Shown: piece by piece, positions 31,921 through 43,414 of the stretch
How the letters are laid out: every line of letters begins with the position of its first letter
How positions within the stretch are numbered: position 1 is the first letter of the stretch
NCBI GenBank assembly: GCA_021927905.1
Contig: BLLK01000058.1
Span: 1,054,001-1,118,000 of the forward strand
Reading direction: 5' to 3'
Length of the DNA stretch: 64,000 bases
Source: Chaetoceros tenuissimus
Taxonomy: Eukaryota > Bacillariophyta > Thalassiosirophyceae > Chaetocerotales > Chaetocerotaceae
Program-made: the position numbers and the translations under genes
Notes under the pieces: model-generated
Database searches by the model: none
Told to the model about the DNA's origin: nothing
What the model saw: the letters and a program-made list of their open reading frames with translations, nothing else

Positions 31921-32150
31921 AATTGCAGTTCTTGATGACTGTTCTTGACGAACATGAAAAGATAGTGTCTCTCGTTTGCCACGCGTCTTTTATTCTTCAA
32001 AAGAGAATGGAGGATTGATTGACACAGTGACTGCTTCTCAGAATAAATTGCAGTTCTTGATGAATGCTCTTGATGAACAATAGTGTCTGGTTTGCCACAC
32101 GTCTATTCTTTAAAATAGAATGGAAGCAATCACAGTGATCGCTTCTCAGA
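31921..32150. repeat. Imperfect tandem duplication upstream of the polytopic gene
   Basis: Copy 1 (31921-32042) and copy 2 (32046-32150) share AATTGCAGTTCTTGATGA at the start, TAGTGTCT with GTTTGCCAC in the middle and GCTTCTCAGA at the end, with small indels. It starts 24 bp upstream of the start codon at 31897, so the promoter or 5' leader is duplicated. Confidence 0.85.
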
Positions 32151-32518
32151 TATATCAGATACACATGAAAGATGAAGGAGAAAAGATTCTCATGATGGAT
32201 GGAAATGGCCTAGAGGGCAATTGTAATTAAACATGTGCAGTTATTTTATAACGGTAATCATGTCTTTTTTGGGTTTCCAATGATGCTTTTTTGCGTTTTT
32301 GGTAGAGTGACAAGCAATTTTCGATACTAAATCAAGGAGTTGTTAGATATAGTGAAAAGCATTTCGATTAGAATACCGTGCATCGTGAATTTATTTTTTA
32401 ACACATGAATAATGGCTAGAGAAGAAACATCAATGGAAAAAAATGTGAGTTTTATTAACAAATCCATTGTTATAGTTTAATTAGACCAAATATTATTCCC
32501 AAATACATATTCTAAAAT
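32151..32518. other. Intergenic, 370 bp
   Basis: Between the duplicated promoter and the 3' end of the next minus-strand gene. AT-rich, nothing recognisable. Confidence 0.4.
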
Positions 32519-34129
32519 TCAATATAACTTTCTTCCGCTAAGTAAGTCTTCCCTTGAAATACTCAATTCTGCTTCTAAACGTCCAAGCTCGTCACGAGTC
32601 CAGTCAGTTGCGTCCATGAAGTGCAATAAGTTTTGCACACGTTCTTCCATTTTCTTCTTCATTTCTCTTGATAGTTCAACAGTCACTGTTCCGGTCGGAC
32701 GAGAAGCATCGGATCTTTTCTTTTCATCAAAGAGATTCACAGAGCATTGACTCACTCTCCGTGGCATGCTCTTATCCTGACGAGGTATCATATCTTGGTT
32801 TGGCAATTCATTTGTGCTAGAATGGTGAGAATTCATTCTGCGCTTAGTAGGTGATTCCAAAAAGCTCTCTTGTTTTACATTGCTTCTTCGTTTCGTAGGG
32901 GAACAATTATAATCATATGAATTCGATCCAGAAAAGACACTTCTATTTGAACGGTTATTCATTTTCTGCAACGGAATTTCTTTGTAGGACGAAGCTGACT
33001 TTACTTCAGATCTTGAATATCCTTCGCTAGTGCTCTTGATTGGATTAAAAGGTTGAGAAGAATTGTATTTGCTTCTCCCTGCGTATTGGCGTTGTGCACT
33101 GTGCAAAGAAATTGCATCATATTCCTCTTCATGAGAAGATAGGCTCTTTTCATCGTCACTATATTCCAAGTGTCCACCATGATGTTCATGCATGGGCATG
33201 TACGGCTGAGGCTCTTCATTGCAAGCAAAATTATCGAAGGACATCTTTCTACCTAGCTCTTCTGACAGCTTTGTAACCAAGTCCAAATCATCGAAAAAAG
33301 TAGCATCGTCAAAATCAGATCCATGATCGGAATGACATGATTTACTCATTCTAGGCGGTTCCTCAAAGTCTAGACAATATTCTGGATTCCTCATCATGGG
33401 TGCACTTGATCTCCGGCAATGTGTGAAAGTAGTAGCAGGGATGGACTTATTTTCGTTGCTCGGTCCTGGCAAAGTTTCACCATGAAGAAATTTTCGTTTG
33501 CTTTCATGCTGGGGTTTCTTTTGAAGAGATGCATGGCGAGGTATGATTTCATCGCAAAATTGTTGAGTAGGCTTTACAAGACTCTCATGGATAGTAGCAT
33601 TATACATACTTCCTTTCTCAACAATAGAGCTGGCGTTTTCTTCTTGGTACAGTTCTGAATACGGGACCTCAGCACTGGCCAAATGGAAGTTCTTTTCATC
33701 ACTTGCACGATTGTAGTGCACGTCTCTCTTGTGTTCATTTGGTAGCGGTGGTAGCGGTGGAAAATGGTCCCGAATACTGCTCTTGTTTCTATACATTCTC
33801 TGGCTGTTTTGATGATTTCCATGTATAGGTTCTTGTAGTTCTTCGGCTTTTGTGTTATTGGGCCCATTATCTTCGAAGCTACTTTTGAATGTACTGTAGG
33901 TATCAGGATCAACCATTGAACTATTTCTTTCCTGGAAGGTGTGCTGATACGCAGAAACTTGTTCTAATGGTTGCTCTCTTTGCATAAACGAATTGTGTTC
34001 ATGAGCGATACCTCTTCTTCCGTGTCTGCGATCAGAAGTTTCATGTTGATCAGAATTGTAAATTGGGATTTCAAAAGAGCATGTGCTGCTGTAATCTTTA
34101 CTCCTCTGCCTTTCGCTTTCTGGATACAT
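32519..34129 (-). CDS. Large disordered protein with short C-terminal helical domain
   Basis: Unrecognised, 536 aa from the ATG at 34129 (the frame opens further up at a TTG). Most of it is polar and rich in Ser, Asn, His, Glu and Arg with no hydrophobic core, for example HEHHGGHLEYSDDEKSLSSH. It contains basic and proline-directed Ser sites (CSPTKRRSN and LESPTKRR, a repeated SPTKRR word) that look like kinase sites or nuclear signals. A Pro-rich spot reads HFPPLPPLPNEH. The last ~60 residues are ordered and helical (LSREMKKKMEERVQNLLHFM, then ELGRLEAELSISREDLL). Possibly a cell-cycle-regulated nuclear scaffold, as inference from the SPTKRR sites only. Confidence 0.65.
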   Translation of the reverse strand: MYPESERQRSKDYSSTCSFEIPIYNSDQHETSDRRHGRRGIAHEHNSFMQREQPLEQVSAYQHTFQERNSSMVDPDTYSTFKSSFEDNGPNNTKAEELQEPIHGNHQNSQRMYRNKSSIRDHFPPLPPLPNEHKRDVHYNRASDEKNFHLASAEVPYSELYQEENASSIVEKGSMYNATIHESLVKPTQQFCDEIIPRHASLQKKPQHESKRKFLHGETLPGPSNENKSIPATTFTHCRRSSAPMMRNPEYCLDFEEPPRMSKSCHSDHGSDFDDATFFDDLDLVTKLSEELGRKMSFDNFACNEEPQPYMPMHEHHGGHLEYSDDEKSLSSHEEEYDAISLHSAQRQYAGRSKYNSSQPFNPIKSTSEGYSRSEVKSASSYKEIPLQKMNNRSNRSVFSGSNSYDYNCSPTKRRSNVKQESFLESPTKRRMNSHHSSTNELPNQDMIPRQDKSMPRRVSQCSVNLFDEKKRSDASRPTGTVTVELSREMKKKMEERVQNLLHFMDATDWTRDELGRLEAELSISREDLLSGRKLY

Positions 34130-34373
34130 GTTCAAGCTATAAAATCTCACTTCGAATAGTAGTTGCAAACTTGGTTATAGATACGTTGATCTTGAGTTAG
34201 TTGTGGTGCTATAACTTTCAGTAAAAGTCGATGGGGATTCTATTTTTCTATTCCAAGAAGTTTTGTATGTGTAAAAACAACCACGTCCAAAATCAACTGA
34301 AAAATCCAATTTTTAGTATCGCTAAAACGAACACTGGTTCTTGGATGGCTATATTTGTTATTGACATCATCAT

Positions 34374-34775
34374 TTAAGATATATTTCTTTTGTAAATAAG
34401 GCCTTTTGACAATTCAGTTGAGGATAATTCCAGGTAGCAAGAATCAGAGAAATGACCGGCCGTGGGAAACGGTCCTGTGTCGAGGATGACCGTATCGCCA
34501 TCATGTTTGATCATGCCATAAAAAGCTCTTTCTACTCTAATCTTTTGACAGGCACTTGCGATCTTAAATTTCAAATGTAAAGGATTCCATATTTTTTCAT
34601 GATAAAATGAATAAGGGAAGATCGCACACCTTGCAAAAGTGATATTTCGCAAGAGATATGAGGGAAAAGACTCTAATGTGACAGGAATGAGATTTGCAAA
34701 GACCCGAATAAATTTTTTAGCCTGTTCCACACAGTTGTTGACTTTTTGACTTTCGGTCCTGCTTTTTGCCAACAT
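34374..34775 (-). CDS. Hypothetical small protein (weak)
   Basis: Open frame of 133 codons from a true ATG (34775). Moderately basic, no signal peptide, no membrane segment, no family recognised. The C-terminal part (HDGDTVILDTGPFPTAGH) looks protein-like. It could be a fragment of a larger gene or a chance frame. Confidence 0.3.
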   Translation of the reverse strand: MLAKSRTESQKVNNCVEQAKKFIRVFANLIPVTLESFPSYLLRNITFARCAIFPYSFYHEKIWNPLHLKFKIASACQKIRVERAFYGMIKHDGDTVILDTGPFPTAGHFSDSCYLELSSTELSKGLIYKRNIS

Positions 34776-35707
34776 TATATAATTAGTAACAAAAGTTGAT
34801 GGTACGTCTCAACTAAATTTACTACCTTCTTTTTTACTTTTTATTATATGGGTAAAGCTATGGAGGTTGTCTTGTCTGTAGCTACAAAAACTATTTTTTT
34901 ATTCTGTTTTTTTTTTTGGTACGATGTGGTACGTACGTACTGGTCTAAAACCACCACAACAGCACGTTTGTAGCATCGCTCCTAGCCATTTATTCCACGC
35001 ACTTGTACTTATGGAACTAATTTTCACCATCTGAGAAGGCCCAGTCGAAGAAAACCTTCCTTTGAGAATTTTTATTTATTATTGGACAATTTTCTTCATT
35101 CATTTTTTATTTTTCAATGTATCACATAGCTACTGAAAAGAAGAAGATTAAGGAATACATCAATCCATTTTCAATGTGAATGCTTAACCCTCATGGTTTA
35201 GCTTCCTTCAGTACTTACTTAGGTATCGTATTGTATGAGTACCGGATGATGTTCTCTCGCTCTCAGACTCACCAGGGCATTGACATTTCAAAAAGGCTCT
35301 TAATGATACAGAGAAAGGACAAAATGATGAAGGAGGTTGTTTTTTTGATATTCTTGATAATCCGCGATGATGCTTCTCGGCTTACAGATGCTCTGATGGC
35401 TGCCGCTGACATGCAGTAGAAAGAATACTAAACTACCCAAGCAATCAATCAGATTAGGTGCACCTCTTATATTTTTGAATACACTATTGTTCTTCTAGGG
35501 TAAGTTGACTAAAAAAAAAAACAAAAGAGGGATTATTAGCATTTGCATTCACAATCATCATACACAGCCCACCATACCATTATTTTTGTTTCAGTTGGTG
35601 TCTCGCTCTGTGACTTCAGACTTTTCAGTTTTAATTTTAACAACAACCTACCTTTTCTTTTAAAATAGGGGAGATCTATCCAGTAATTACTTCGCAAAAA
35701 GGTAACC
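34776..35707. other. Intergenic, 930 bp, upstream of the RING gene
   Basis: Contains a T-run (34909-34918), a doubled TACGTA (34930-34939), an A-run (35511-35521) and the 79-codon frame at 35180-35419, which has no recognisable domain. Probably promoter and 5' leader of the RING gene. Confidence 0.4.
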
Positions 35708-37591
35708 ATGACATCCAGTATTTCAATTCATTGCATGGTGTGCTATGAACAGTTCAACACGGACGATATCTATCCGATAGTTATGCCTTGTGGGCACACA
35801 TATGTTTGCAACATATGTGCCTCGAAGATCGACAAGTGCATAGAATGTAGAGCAAGTCTATACAAAGAAACTGCTGTGGAAGTTCCAACTTCATCTAGCC
35901 GTCCACAATACTCTAGAAGACATAGCATGTCGTCAATGGCGAGTATGAGAACTATGAGATCATCTGGGAGGGGATTGACTGCAGTAGCTACTACTTCTTC
36001 TTTTGGAAATGTGCCTACCTCTCAAGAACTCAAAAGAGAGCGCCTACCGTTGCCGAAGAATCTGGTTCTTTTATCTCTGATTGAGTCCTCCAAGATGGCT
36101 CAGAATACAACTAGTAATCGTCTCTTGAGTCGAGGAGGTTCTTCAAGAGGTCTGGATTTTGAAAATACCCAAGACGCTGATGATCTTGAAGAAAACAAAA
36201 TAATTTTTGGAGCTGATATTGCCAACCATGCTTCTGGAACTTTTGCTGTAGCAAAGACAGACGGGCTGAAAATATATCAAACGAGATCTCTGAATGATAG
36301 CCCTTCTAAAAAGAAGAAGGATTCTCTCTTTTCAAAACGCAGCATCTCTACGGAAAGCTTGGGATCAAGCACTTCTTCTCCGAAGACTGCCAAAAGTTCA
36401 GGCATGGAGATGGTTGATCTTGGTAATACATGGCATAATCAATGTAATGAACTTGTGGTAAATAACCTAAGAAGATCGGCTGAGGATGGAAATAGAGAAA
36501 TGTTCCTGAGATACGGAGATCGTGTCCAAGTTGTAAGTATTGTCGATAAATGGGCCAAACTTGCCCGAGGTTATGGTTTTGTATATTTACAAGATCAAGA
36601 GGACTTAGTAAAGGTCGGCAATGCCTTGGACAAGGCTGCACAGATTGAATCTATGATCTATGTTTTGTCTTCAACCAGAGAGAAACTGCGCGAAGCCAAG
36701 TCTGTTACTGAAATGGAAACAATTGATCTTTTAAAAGAGTTGCAATCCACTCTTGTAAAGGAGCAAGACCTAACAGTGATTGGTGCAGAAGCTTTTGATC
36801 TGGAAGCTGATGATGATGTCTCTGAGAAGGAACATGCAACCTCCTGTAACTCTATCTCCGGTAAAAGCATTGTTGTTGAAAGTTTCGATGAAGAAGAAAA
36901 GATTGAAGATAAAGCGCCCTATCACACTGTTTTCGATACACCTATGTATCAAGCCCTACAGAGAAGCAGCTCCATCCCACATCCAAGTGACGAAGATTCC
37001 TTTCCTGTACTGGCTACCAACAACTCAGAAAACAACGAAAACTTGCAGTCTGATTATTCAAGAAGACCAAGACAAAAATTTAGCACAAGTTCAGCAAGAA
37101 GTTCCTTCCGTATGGAATCTACATTTGGTTCCTCTCGCATTCTGAAAAGATTAGGATCTGCCAACTTTTTAGAGGAAGCTCTTGAAAATCTGACATCTTT
37201 TGTTCGTGATAGATCTTGTGGTGGTGGTGATGTTGATATGGAATTTGACACAACTACATCTCATACCGAAAATCCAAGAAGAAATGGTCACAATACCCCT
37301 TCGTCAAGAGATATGATTGCAGCTGCAAAGTTGTGGAGAGAAAGAAACGGAAAGCAAGCATCAGAATATGCCAGAGTAGACTTTCGCACAGGAATGTCAG
37401 GCCATAGCGGTTTCCAATCATCTCATGCACAGGGTTTGAATTTCGATGGGAGCGGGTCACCTCGTCGCGCTTCTAGTTTCAAAATGAGCTCTCATTCTGG
37501 CTTATGCCTAACTCCAAAGAAAAATAAGTTGAGACCGAGAAGAGGAAGTAATGATGGTCAAGTCGATCTATCCATATACAATTCTTTTTGA
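35708..37591 (+). CDS. RING-finger protein, probable E3 ubiquitin ligase
   Basis: 627 aa, one exon, ATG after GGTAACC. The N-terminal C3HC4 RING (residues about 9-50) shows CMVCYEQF, MPCGHTYVCNICASKI and CIECRASL, all eight metal ligands present. A Ser/Arg-rich linker follows (SRRHSMSSMASMRTMRSS). A conserved-looking central domain (about 240-345) contains NTWHNQCNELVVNNLRRSAE, RVQVVSIVDKWAKLARGYGF and VYLQDQEDLVKVGNALDKAA, possibly a substrate-binding module. The rest is disordered and phosphosite-rich. No membrane segment. Substrates unknown. Confidence 0.8.
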   Translation: MTSSISIHCMVCYEQFNTDDIYPIVMPCGHTYVCNICASKIDKCIECRASLYKETAVEVPTSSSRPQYSRRHSMSSMASMRTMRSSGRGLTAVATTSSFGNVPTSQELKRERLPLPKNLVLLSLIESSKMAQNTTSNRLLSRGGSSRGLDFENTQDADDLEENKIIFGADIANHASGTFAVAKTDGLKIYQTRSLNDSPSKKKKDSLFSKRSISTESLGSSTSSPKTAKSSGMEMVDLGNTWHNQCNELVVNNLRRSAEDGNREMFLRYGDRVQVVSIVDKWAKLARGYGFVYLQDQEDLVKVGNALDKAAQIESMIYVLSSTREKLREAKSVTEMETIDLLKELQSTLVKEQDLTVIGAEAFDLEADDDVSEKEHATSCNSISGKSIVVESFDEEEKIEDKAPYHTVFDTPMYQALQRSSSIPHPSDEDSFPVLATNNSENNENLQSDYSRRPRQKFSTSSARSSFRMESTFGSSRILKRLGSANFLEEALENLTSFVRDRSCGGGDVDMEFDTTTSHTENPRRNGHNTPSSRDMIAAAKLWRERNGKQASEYARVDFRTGMSGHSGFQSSHAQGLNFDGSGSPRRASSFKMSSHSGLCLTPKKNKLRPRRGSNDGQVDLSIYNSF

Positions 37592-37804
37592 ATTAGAATA
37601 TTTCCTATGTCTCTTTATCAAAGAAAAGGCACTGAAAAACATTGATAACAATATATGTGTAACTATTAAATCGCATTTAAGCAGAATATTGTTTGAAACA
37701 TGTCAAAAATATCTTTGTGCTATTTTATATTATCTACCTACTCAACGAAATCATTTCCAACTGTACACATGGCGATATTATTTATTCATGCATCTAGCTT
37801 ACTT

Positions 37805-39496
<1,692 letters not shown>

Positions 39497-40690
39497 ATGA
39501 GGTCGATATTCAAAGTTGTCATATATGTTATATTTCCTCTGATACTGAGTTGCTTCTATAGATATGTTACATATGTTCAATCAATTGATCCATTTGCATC
39601 TTTTGATCGAGCACCATTCAATATTACAGACATTTCCCGATTGATTCACTCCAATGAAGCCAAAACACAAGTTGTACTGATCACAGGAGCGAGTAGTGGA
39701 TTGGGAAAGTCAAGCGTCAAATTTTTGGCACAAGGCTTTGCCCAAGGACTCAATGATGAATCAACTTCCGAATTGAACATAATCATGGCGTGTAGAAATA
39801 TGAAAAAATGCGAAAATGTACGAAAAGAAATATTGAGCGAGGTGACTCCTTTTGCTCAGGACAATATGCATAGGTTTATGAATACTTTGAAACTACTTCC
39901 TATGAAACTTGATTTGGAGAAATCAACGTCCATCAAAATGTTTGTTGAAGAGCTTGAAACAAGTTTGGAAACCATGGGGGATACAAAGGTGAATGTTTTG
40001 ATGAATAATGCCGGTGTTATGGGAATAAGTCACCAGATTGTAGAAGAAACAAATACTGAAATTCAAATGCATGTAAATCATCTTGGACACTTTCGATTGA
40101 CTTCATACCTTATCAAAAAACAACTGTTTCATTCAAAACATGCAAGAGTTGTCAATGTTTCTTCCTTGGCTGCTATTTTACCACAATTTCTACAATTAGA
40201 GGATATCAATTTTGAGCATGGTTATCTGGCAAAGATAAAAGAATATTTACCAACACTTGCGTCCATTATATATTACGGAGCATCAAAGAGAGCAAATTTG
40301 TACTTTACTCATTCCCTTCATGAGAAGTACTCTATACAAGGCATTGAATCTGTAGCTGCACATCCAGGATACAGCCGAACATCTATCATGTTCACTGGAT
40401 GGTCATGGGCTCCACAATTTATAAAAGAAGTGATGGCACAGAATACAATAGCGAGTATGCATTCGGATGATGGGGCATTAATGCAACTACGCGCAGCATT
40501 GGACTTGGATACAGTGAAGAGTGGAGACTATATTGTTCCAATGTGGTTTACAGCAGGCAGAGCAGTCAATGTTGGCAAAGTTTTTGGCAAAGATTCAATG
40601 TATATTCATCATTTCGTAAAGTCTCTAGATTGGGAATGGAAAAGAGCAGAAGATCTATGGTCATGGAGTAAAATCAAGATAGTACAATAG
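39497..40690 (+). CDS. Short-chain dehydrogenase/reductase, membrane-anchored
   Basis: NAD(P)-dependent oxidoreductase of the classical SDR type, related to retinol-dehydrogenase/protochlorophyllide-reductase-like members. Rossmann motif VVLITGASSGLGKSS (about 59-73), NNAG in VNVLMNNAGVMG, the Ser of VVNVSSLAAI and the catalytic YxxxK in YYGASKRANLYF. The N-terminal MRSIFKVVIYVIFPLILSCF is a signal anchor, so it probably sits in the ER membrane. Residues in the nucleotide loop (IMACRNMKKCE, Arg after the strand) favour NADP. 397 aa, single exon; substrate not predicted. Confidence 0.88.
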   Translation: MRSIFKVVIYVIFPLILSCFYRYVTYVQSIDPFASFDRAPFNITDISRLIHSNEAKTQVVLITGASSGLGKSSVKFLAQGFAQGLNDESTSELNIIMACRNMKKCENVRKEILSEVTPFAQDNMHRFMNTLKLLPMKLDLEKSTSIKMFVEELETSLETMGDTKVNVLMNNAGVMGISHQIVEETNTEIQMHVNHLGHFRLTSYLIKKQLFHSKHARVVNVSSLAAILPQFLQLEDINFEHGYLAKIKEYLPTLASIIYYGASKRANLYFTHSLHEKYSIQGIESVAAHPGYSRTSIMFTGWSWAPQFIKEVMAQNTIASMHSDDGALMQLRAALDLDTVKSGDYIVPMWFTAGRAVNVGKVFGKDSMYIHHFVKSLDWEWKRAEDLWSWSKIKIVQ

Positions 40691-40964
40691 GATTTAAAAG
40701 TGCAGTTCCATTTCACATGCATGAAAGTCGCGACATTCCAATAAAGTTAGTCTACCTAAGGTAAAAAAATGCGCATTGATATTGGATACGTATAGAAATG
40801 CCAATCAGAGTGGAAGAGTTAGTGGCAAGTTGTTCACTCCACGGCACGAGGCACGAGCCAAGTAAAAAGCACCACATCACACACTGCCCTCGCCATTCAT
40901 TTTTCATTTTGTTTCCTCTATTATTCTTTACCGATACAGAAATAAGCAATAATTTTATGTAGTA

Positions 40965-42239
40965 ATGTTTGTTAGACCTTGTTCACACATTAGACACCTA
41001 GCTACTAGACATCAAAGCATGACATTCTTCAACCGCATTGTAAAAGCCACTGTGCTGGCCTCATCGATGTTTCACACATCCTACGGATTCACTGCTGGCA
41101 ATCTTCAAAAGAATCAATTTCATGTATCCACAAAGCTGAACAACTTATCGTCTACTGGGGATATCGAAAGTACGGCACTTCCTATTTCAGCTATCGAAAA
41201 GACATCCACTATTACTCTCTTGGAACATGTCAACCTCAATGTACCAAATCATGACTACATTCTCGAGTTTTACATTGACATTCTCGGCTTCGGATTGGAT
41301 CCTCGTAGAGCTCAAAACGTGAATAATGGCAAGGGAACAGTATGGGTCAACTGTGGAGCATCTCAATTTCATCTTCCTTTCGGAGAAGAAGCCCAAGTGA
41401 TTCCTGGTAATATTGGCCTTTTCTACGATGATTTAGAACCATTGAAACAGCGTTTGAATGCTTACAATGGGAAAGAGGAGAAGCCTTTCATGGAGTATGA
41501 AATTATTAATGGAGAAAGAGATACAGTTAGGATCGTAGATATGTATGGCAATGTTTTCTTTTGCAGAAAAGGAGCGGATCCTATTGATATTGAGTACGAA
41601 ATGGACATTGACGGCAAGACAGAAACAAAAATCATGAACGAATTTATGCATGTTGCAAAACAACCATTTTTAACTAATTCAGAGACGGATTTGCAGGAAT
41701 TCGATGGGACAGCAGAAAAATATGGAATTAGCTCTGAAGCTACTGAGTGCAAGGGAATCAGCTATGTTGAGTTTTACATCCCTCCAAACAAAGCTGAAAA
41801 GGTTGCAGAATTTTATGAGTGTGTGTTTGATGCTCCAACTACTGTCATTCAAGACCCTTCCACAGACCAAAATGTTGTTATTGTGGGGATTGGATCCATT
41901 GATGAAGAGACTGGAAGATGCTCGCAGAATTTGTTGTTTAGAGAATCAGAGATGGCTGCTGCTGATATTCCATACGATGGTCACCACATTGCTTTATACA
42001 TTGGCCATGATAAGAATGATTTCGAACAGGCGTTCAAAAATGTAGTAGAAGCACAAGTTCTTTGGGTGAATCCACGTTTCAGTGATAAAGTGACCAATCT
42101 CAACACTGCAAAGAAATGGAGGCAATTTCGTTTCAAAAATGTAACTGATCTCAAAATTGGTAAGACCATTTTTGAGCTTGAACATGAGTGTAGAAGCATT
42201 GAGCACGACTCTTGGCCAGGGAAGAACATCGACATGTAA
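40965..42239 (+). CDS. Two-domain VOC (glyoxalase/bleomycin-resistance fold) protein, organelle-targeted
   Basis: Two vicinal-oxygen-chelate domains: first at about 80-200 (ITLLEHVNLNVPNHDYILEF, FYIDILGFGLDP), second at about 258-410 (CKGISYVEFYIPPNKAEKVA, FYECVFDAP). The metal-ligand pattern is incomplete, so a lyase or dioxygenase reaction cannot be asserted. The N-terminus is odd. From the first ATG (40965) it begins with a basic, presequence-like stretch (MFVRPCSHIRHLATRHQS). From the second in-frame ATG (41019) it begins with a secretory-type signal (MTFFNRIVKATVLASSMF) ending HTSYGFTAG, compatible with plastid import. Alternative starts could give two destinations. 424 aa. Confidence 0.82.
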   Translation: MFVRPCSHIRHLATRHQSMTFFNRIVKATVLASSMFHTSYGFTAGNLQKNQFHVSTKLNNLSSTGDIESTALPISAIEKTSTITLLEHVNLNVPNHDYILEFYIDILGFGLDPRRAQNVNNGKGTVWVNCGASQFHLPFGEEAQVIPGNIGLFYDDLEPLKQRLNAYNGKEEKPFMEYEIINGERDTVRIVDMYGNVFFCRKGADPIDIEYEMDIDGKTETKIMNEFMHVAKQPFLTNSETDLQEFDGTAEKYGISSEATECKGISYVEFYIPPNKAEKVAEFYECVFDAPTTVIQDPSTDQNVVIVGIGSIDEETGRCSQNLLFRESEMAAADIPYDGHHIALYIGHDKNDFEQAFKNVVEAQVLWVNPRFSDKVTNLNTAKKWRQFRFKNVTDLKIGKTIFELEHECRSIEHDSWPGKNIDM

Positions 42240-42366
42240 CTTAATTATATGATGAATTGTATGTTTATAAAAGTTATTGTATGTACAAGAAAATTACTAT
42301 AGGGATAGTAAGAATAGAATGAGAAAATTCTATTTAGAAAATTGTAGAGAAAATGTCGTCGAAAAT

Positions 42367-42807
42367 CTATCTCGATGATTTGCTAGAAGAAAGTAGCATC
42401 TGATATAAATCTTCAAAGTATCCAACACAATCTTTTCTCGAGAGATTAGAAAATTTGTTTTTTCTACAGCCATCATCATCATCATCTACAATCATTGGAG
42501 AAAAGTCGTAAATAAATGGTGGGAAAAGGATATCATGATATTTTCTAGCACACTCTTTCATGCGAACCAAAATTGCATCTTTCTCCCAAAAACAAAACTC
42601 TTGTATTTGAGCTAAGAACATTTTTTCTACTCTAGACATTGTGTGCTTGTGAGCATTTACTGGTATGGGTATCAATGCACGATTTGGAAAGCATTGCTTA
42701 CTTCCATAAAGTCGAATATGTTTACACGCTGAATTCAGATCATCTTTATACGATCCAACGATTTCATCGTTTTGTACAACATAGTAATGGAAATCACCTT
42801 TCATCAT
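42367..42807 (-). CDS. Hypothetical small protein
   Basis: 146 aa from the ATG at 42807 (the codon before it is TTG). Begins MMKGDFHYYVVQNDEIVGSY, which looks like a small beta-rich fold. Then LARKYHDI-type helical parts, an Asp run (DDDDDG) and a helical tail (YFEDLYQMLLSSS). No signal peptide or membrane segment. Family not recognised. Its size and even composition make it more likely real than most short frames here. Confidence 0.45.
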   Translation of the reverse strand: MMKGDFHYYVVQNDEIVGSYKDDLNSACKHIRLYGSKQCFPNRALIPIPVNAHKHTMSRVEKMFLAQIQEFCFWEKDAILVRMKECARKYHDILFPPFIYDFSPMIVDDDDDGCRKNKFSNLSRKDCVGYFEDLYQMLLSSSKSSR

Positions 42808-43414
42808 CAAGAAATAATGATGACAAGGTCTGACGCACAGGAAAAAATAGGTTCAGGAATATTCCTCATTCCACTTTTCCATTTTCAAGAAGAGAACACT
42901 GTTCTGACATCATCTCATTGGCTCGGATTTTTGTATATTACTCCGAATATCCGAAATAGAACTTCCTTCTTTTTGAAAGTAATTGGAGTTAGAAGCTATT
43001 AAAGCAAGTATCATTGAGTATATATGTATTGAAATGAACGAAAATGAAGAAATAATTAAATTATAGTTATCACAGCAGTTTTGTATATTTGATTAGGAGT
43101 AGAATTCTGATTCTTCCATCTCACGTCATCGGAAACTAATGTCACAGGGTGAATTTTCGGATGATGTCAGTCATGAAACGAGTGAATAGCAAAACTTTAA
43201 GTGGTGGTGATCTTCTACCTGGTACTGAAGATATGAATTTAGACCATTGTACGGTAGAGATTTCAATACATTTAGCTTATGCGGAGTTCTTATTGCATTT
43301 TGAGAATAGAGTAAGACTAAAACTCGACCACCGGAATATATTTCTTCAGCAACCCGAACCTCCATGTTCTTCCTCACCTGATAATTTAATCATAATTTAA
43401 ATATACATCTAAAC
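42808..43414. other. Intergenic, 600 bp, divergent
   Basis: Between the small minus-strand gene and the + strand gene at 43415. The frame 43149-43400 (83 codons) has no domain and is left out as a gene. Confidence 0.4.

Noticed and set aside
35180-35419. 79-codon + frame upstream of the RING gene
   Set aside because: ATG present but no domain, no splice link to the RING gene, and similar frames occur by chance in this composition.
43149-43400. 83-codon + frame upstream of the GT-B-like gene
   Set aside because: No family likeness and the frame stops before the gene; treated as spacer.
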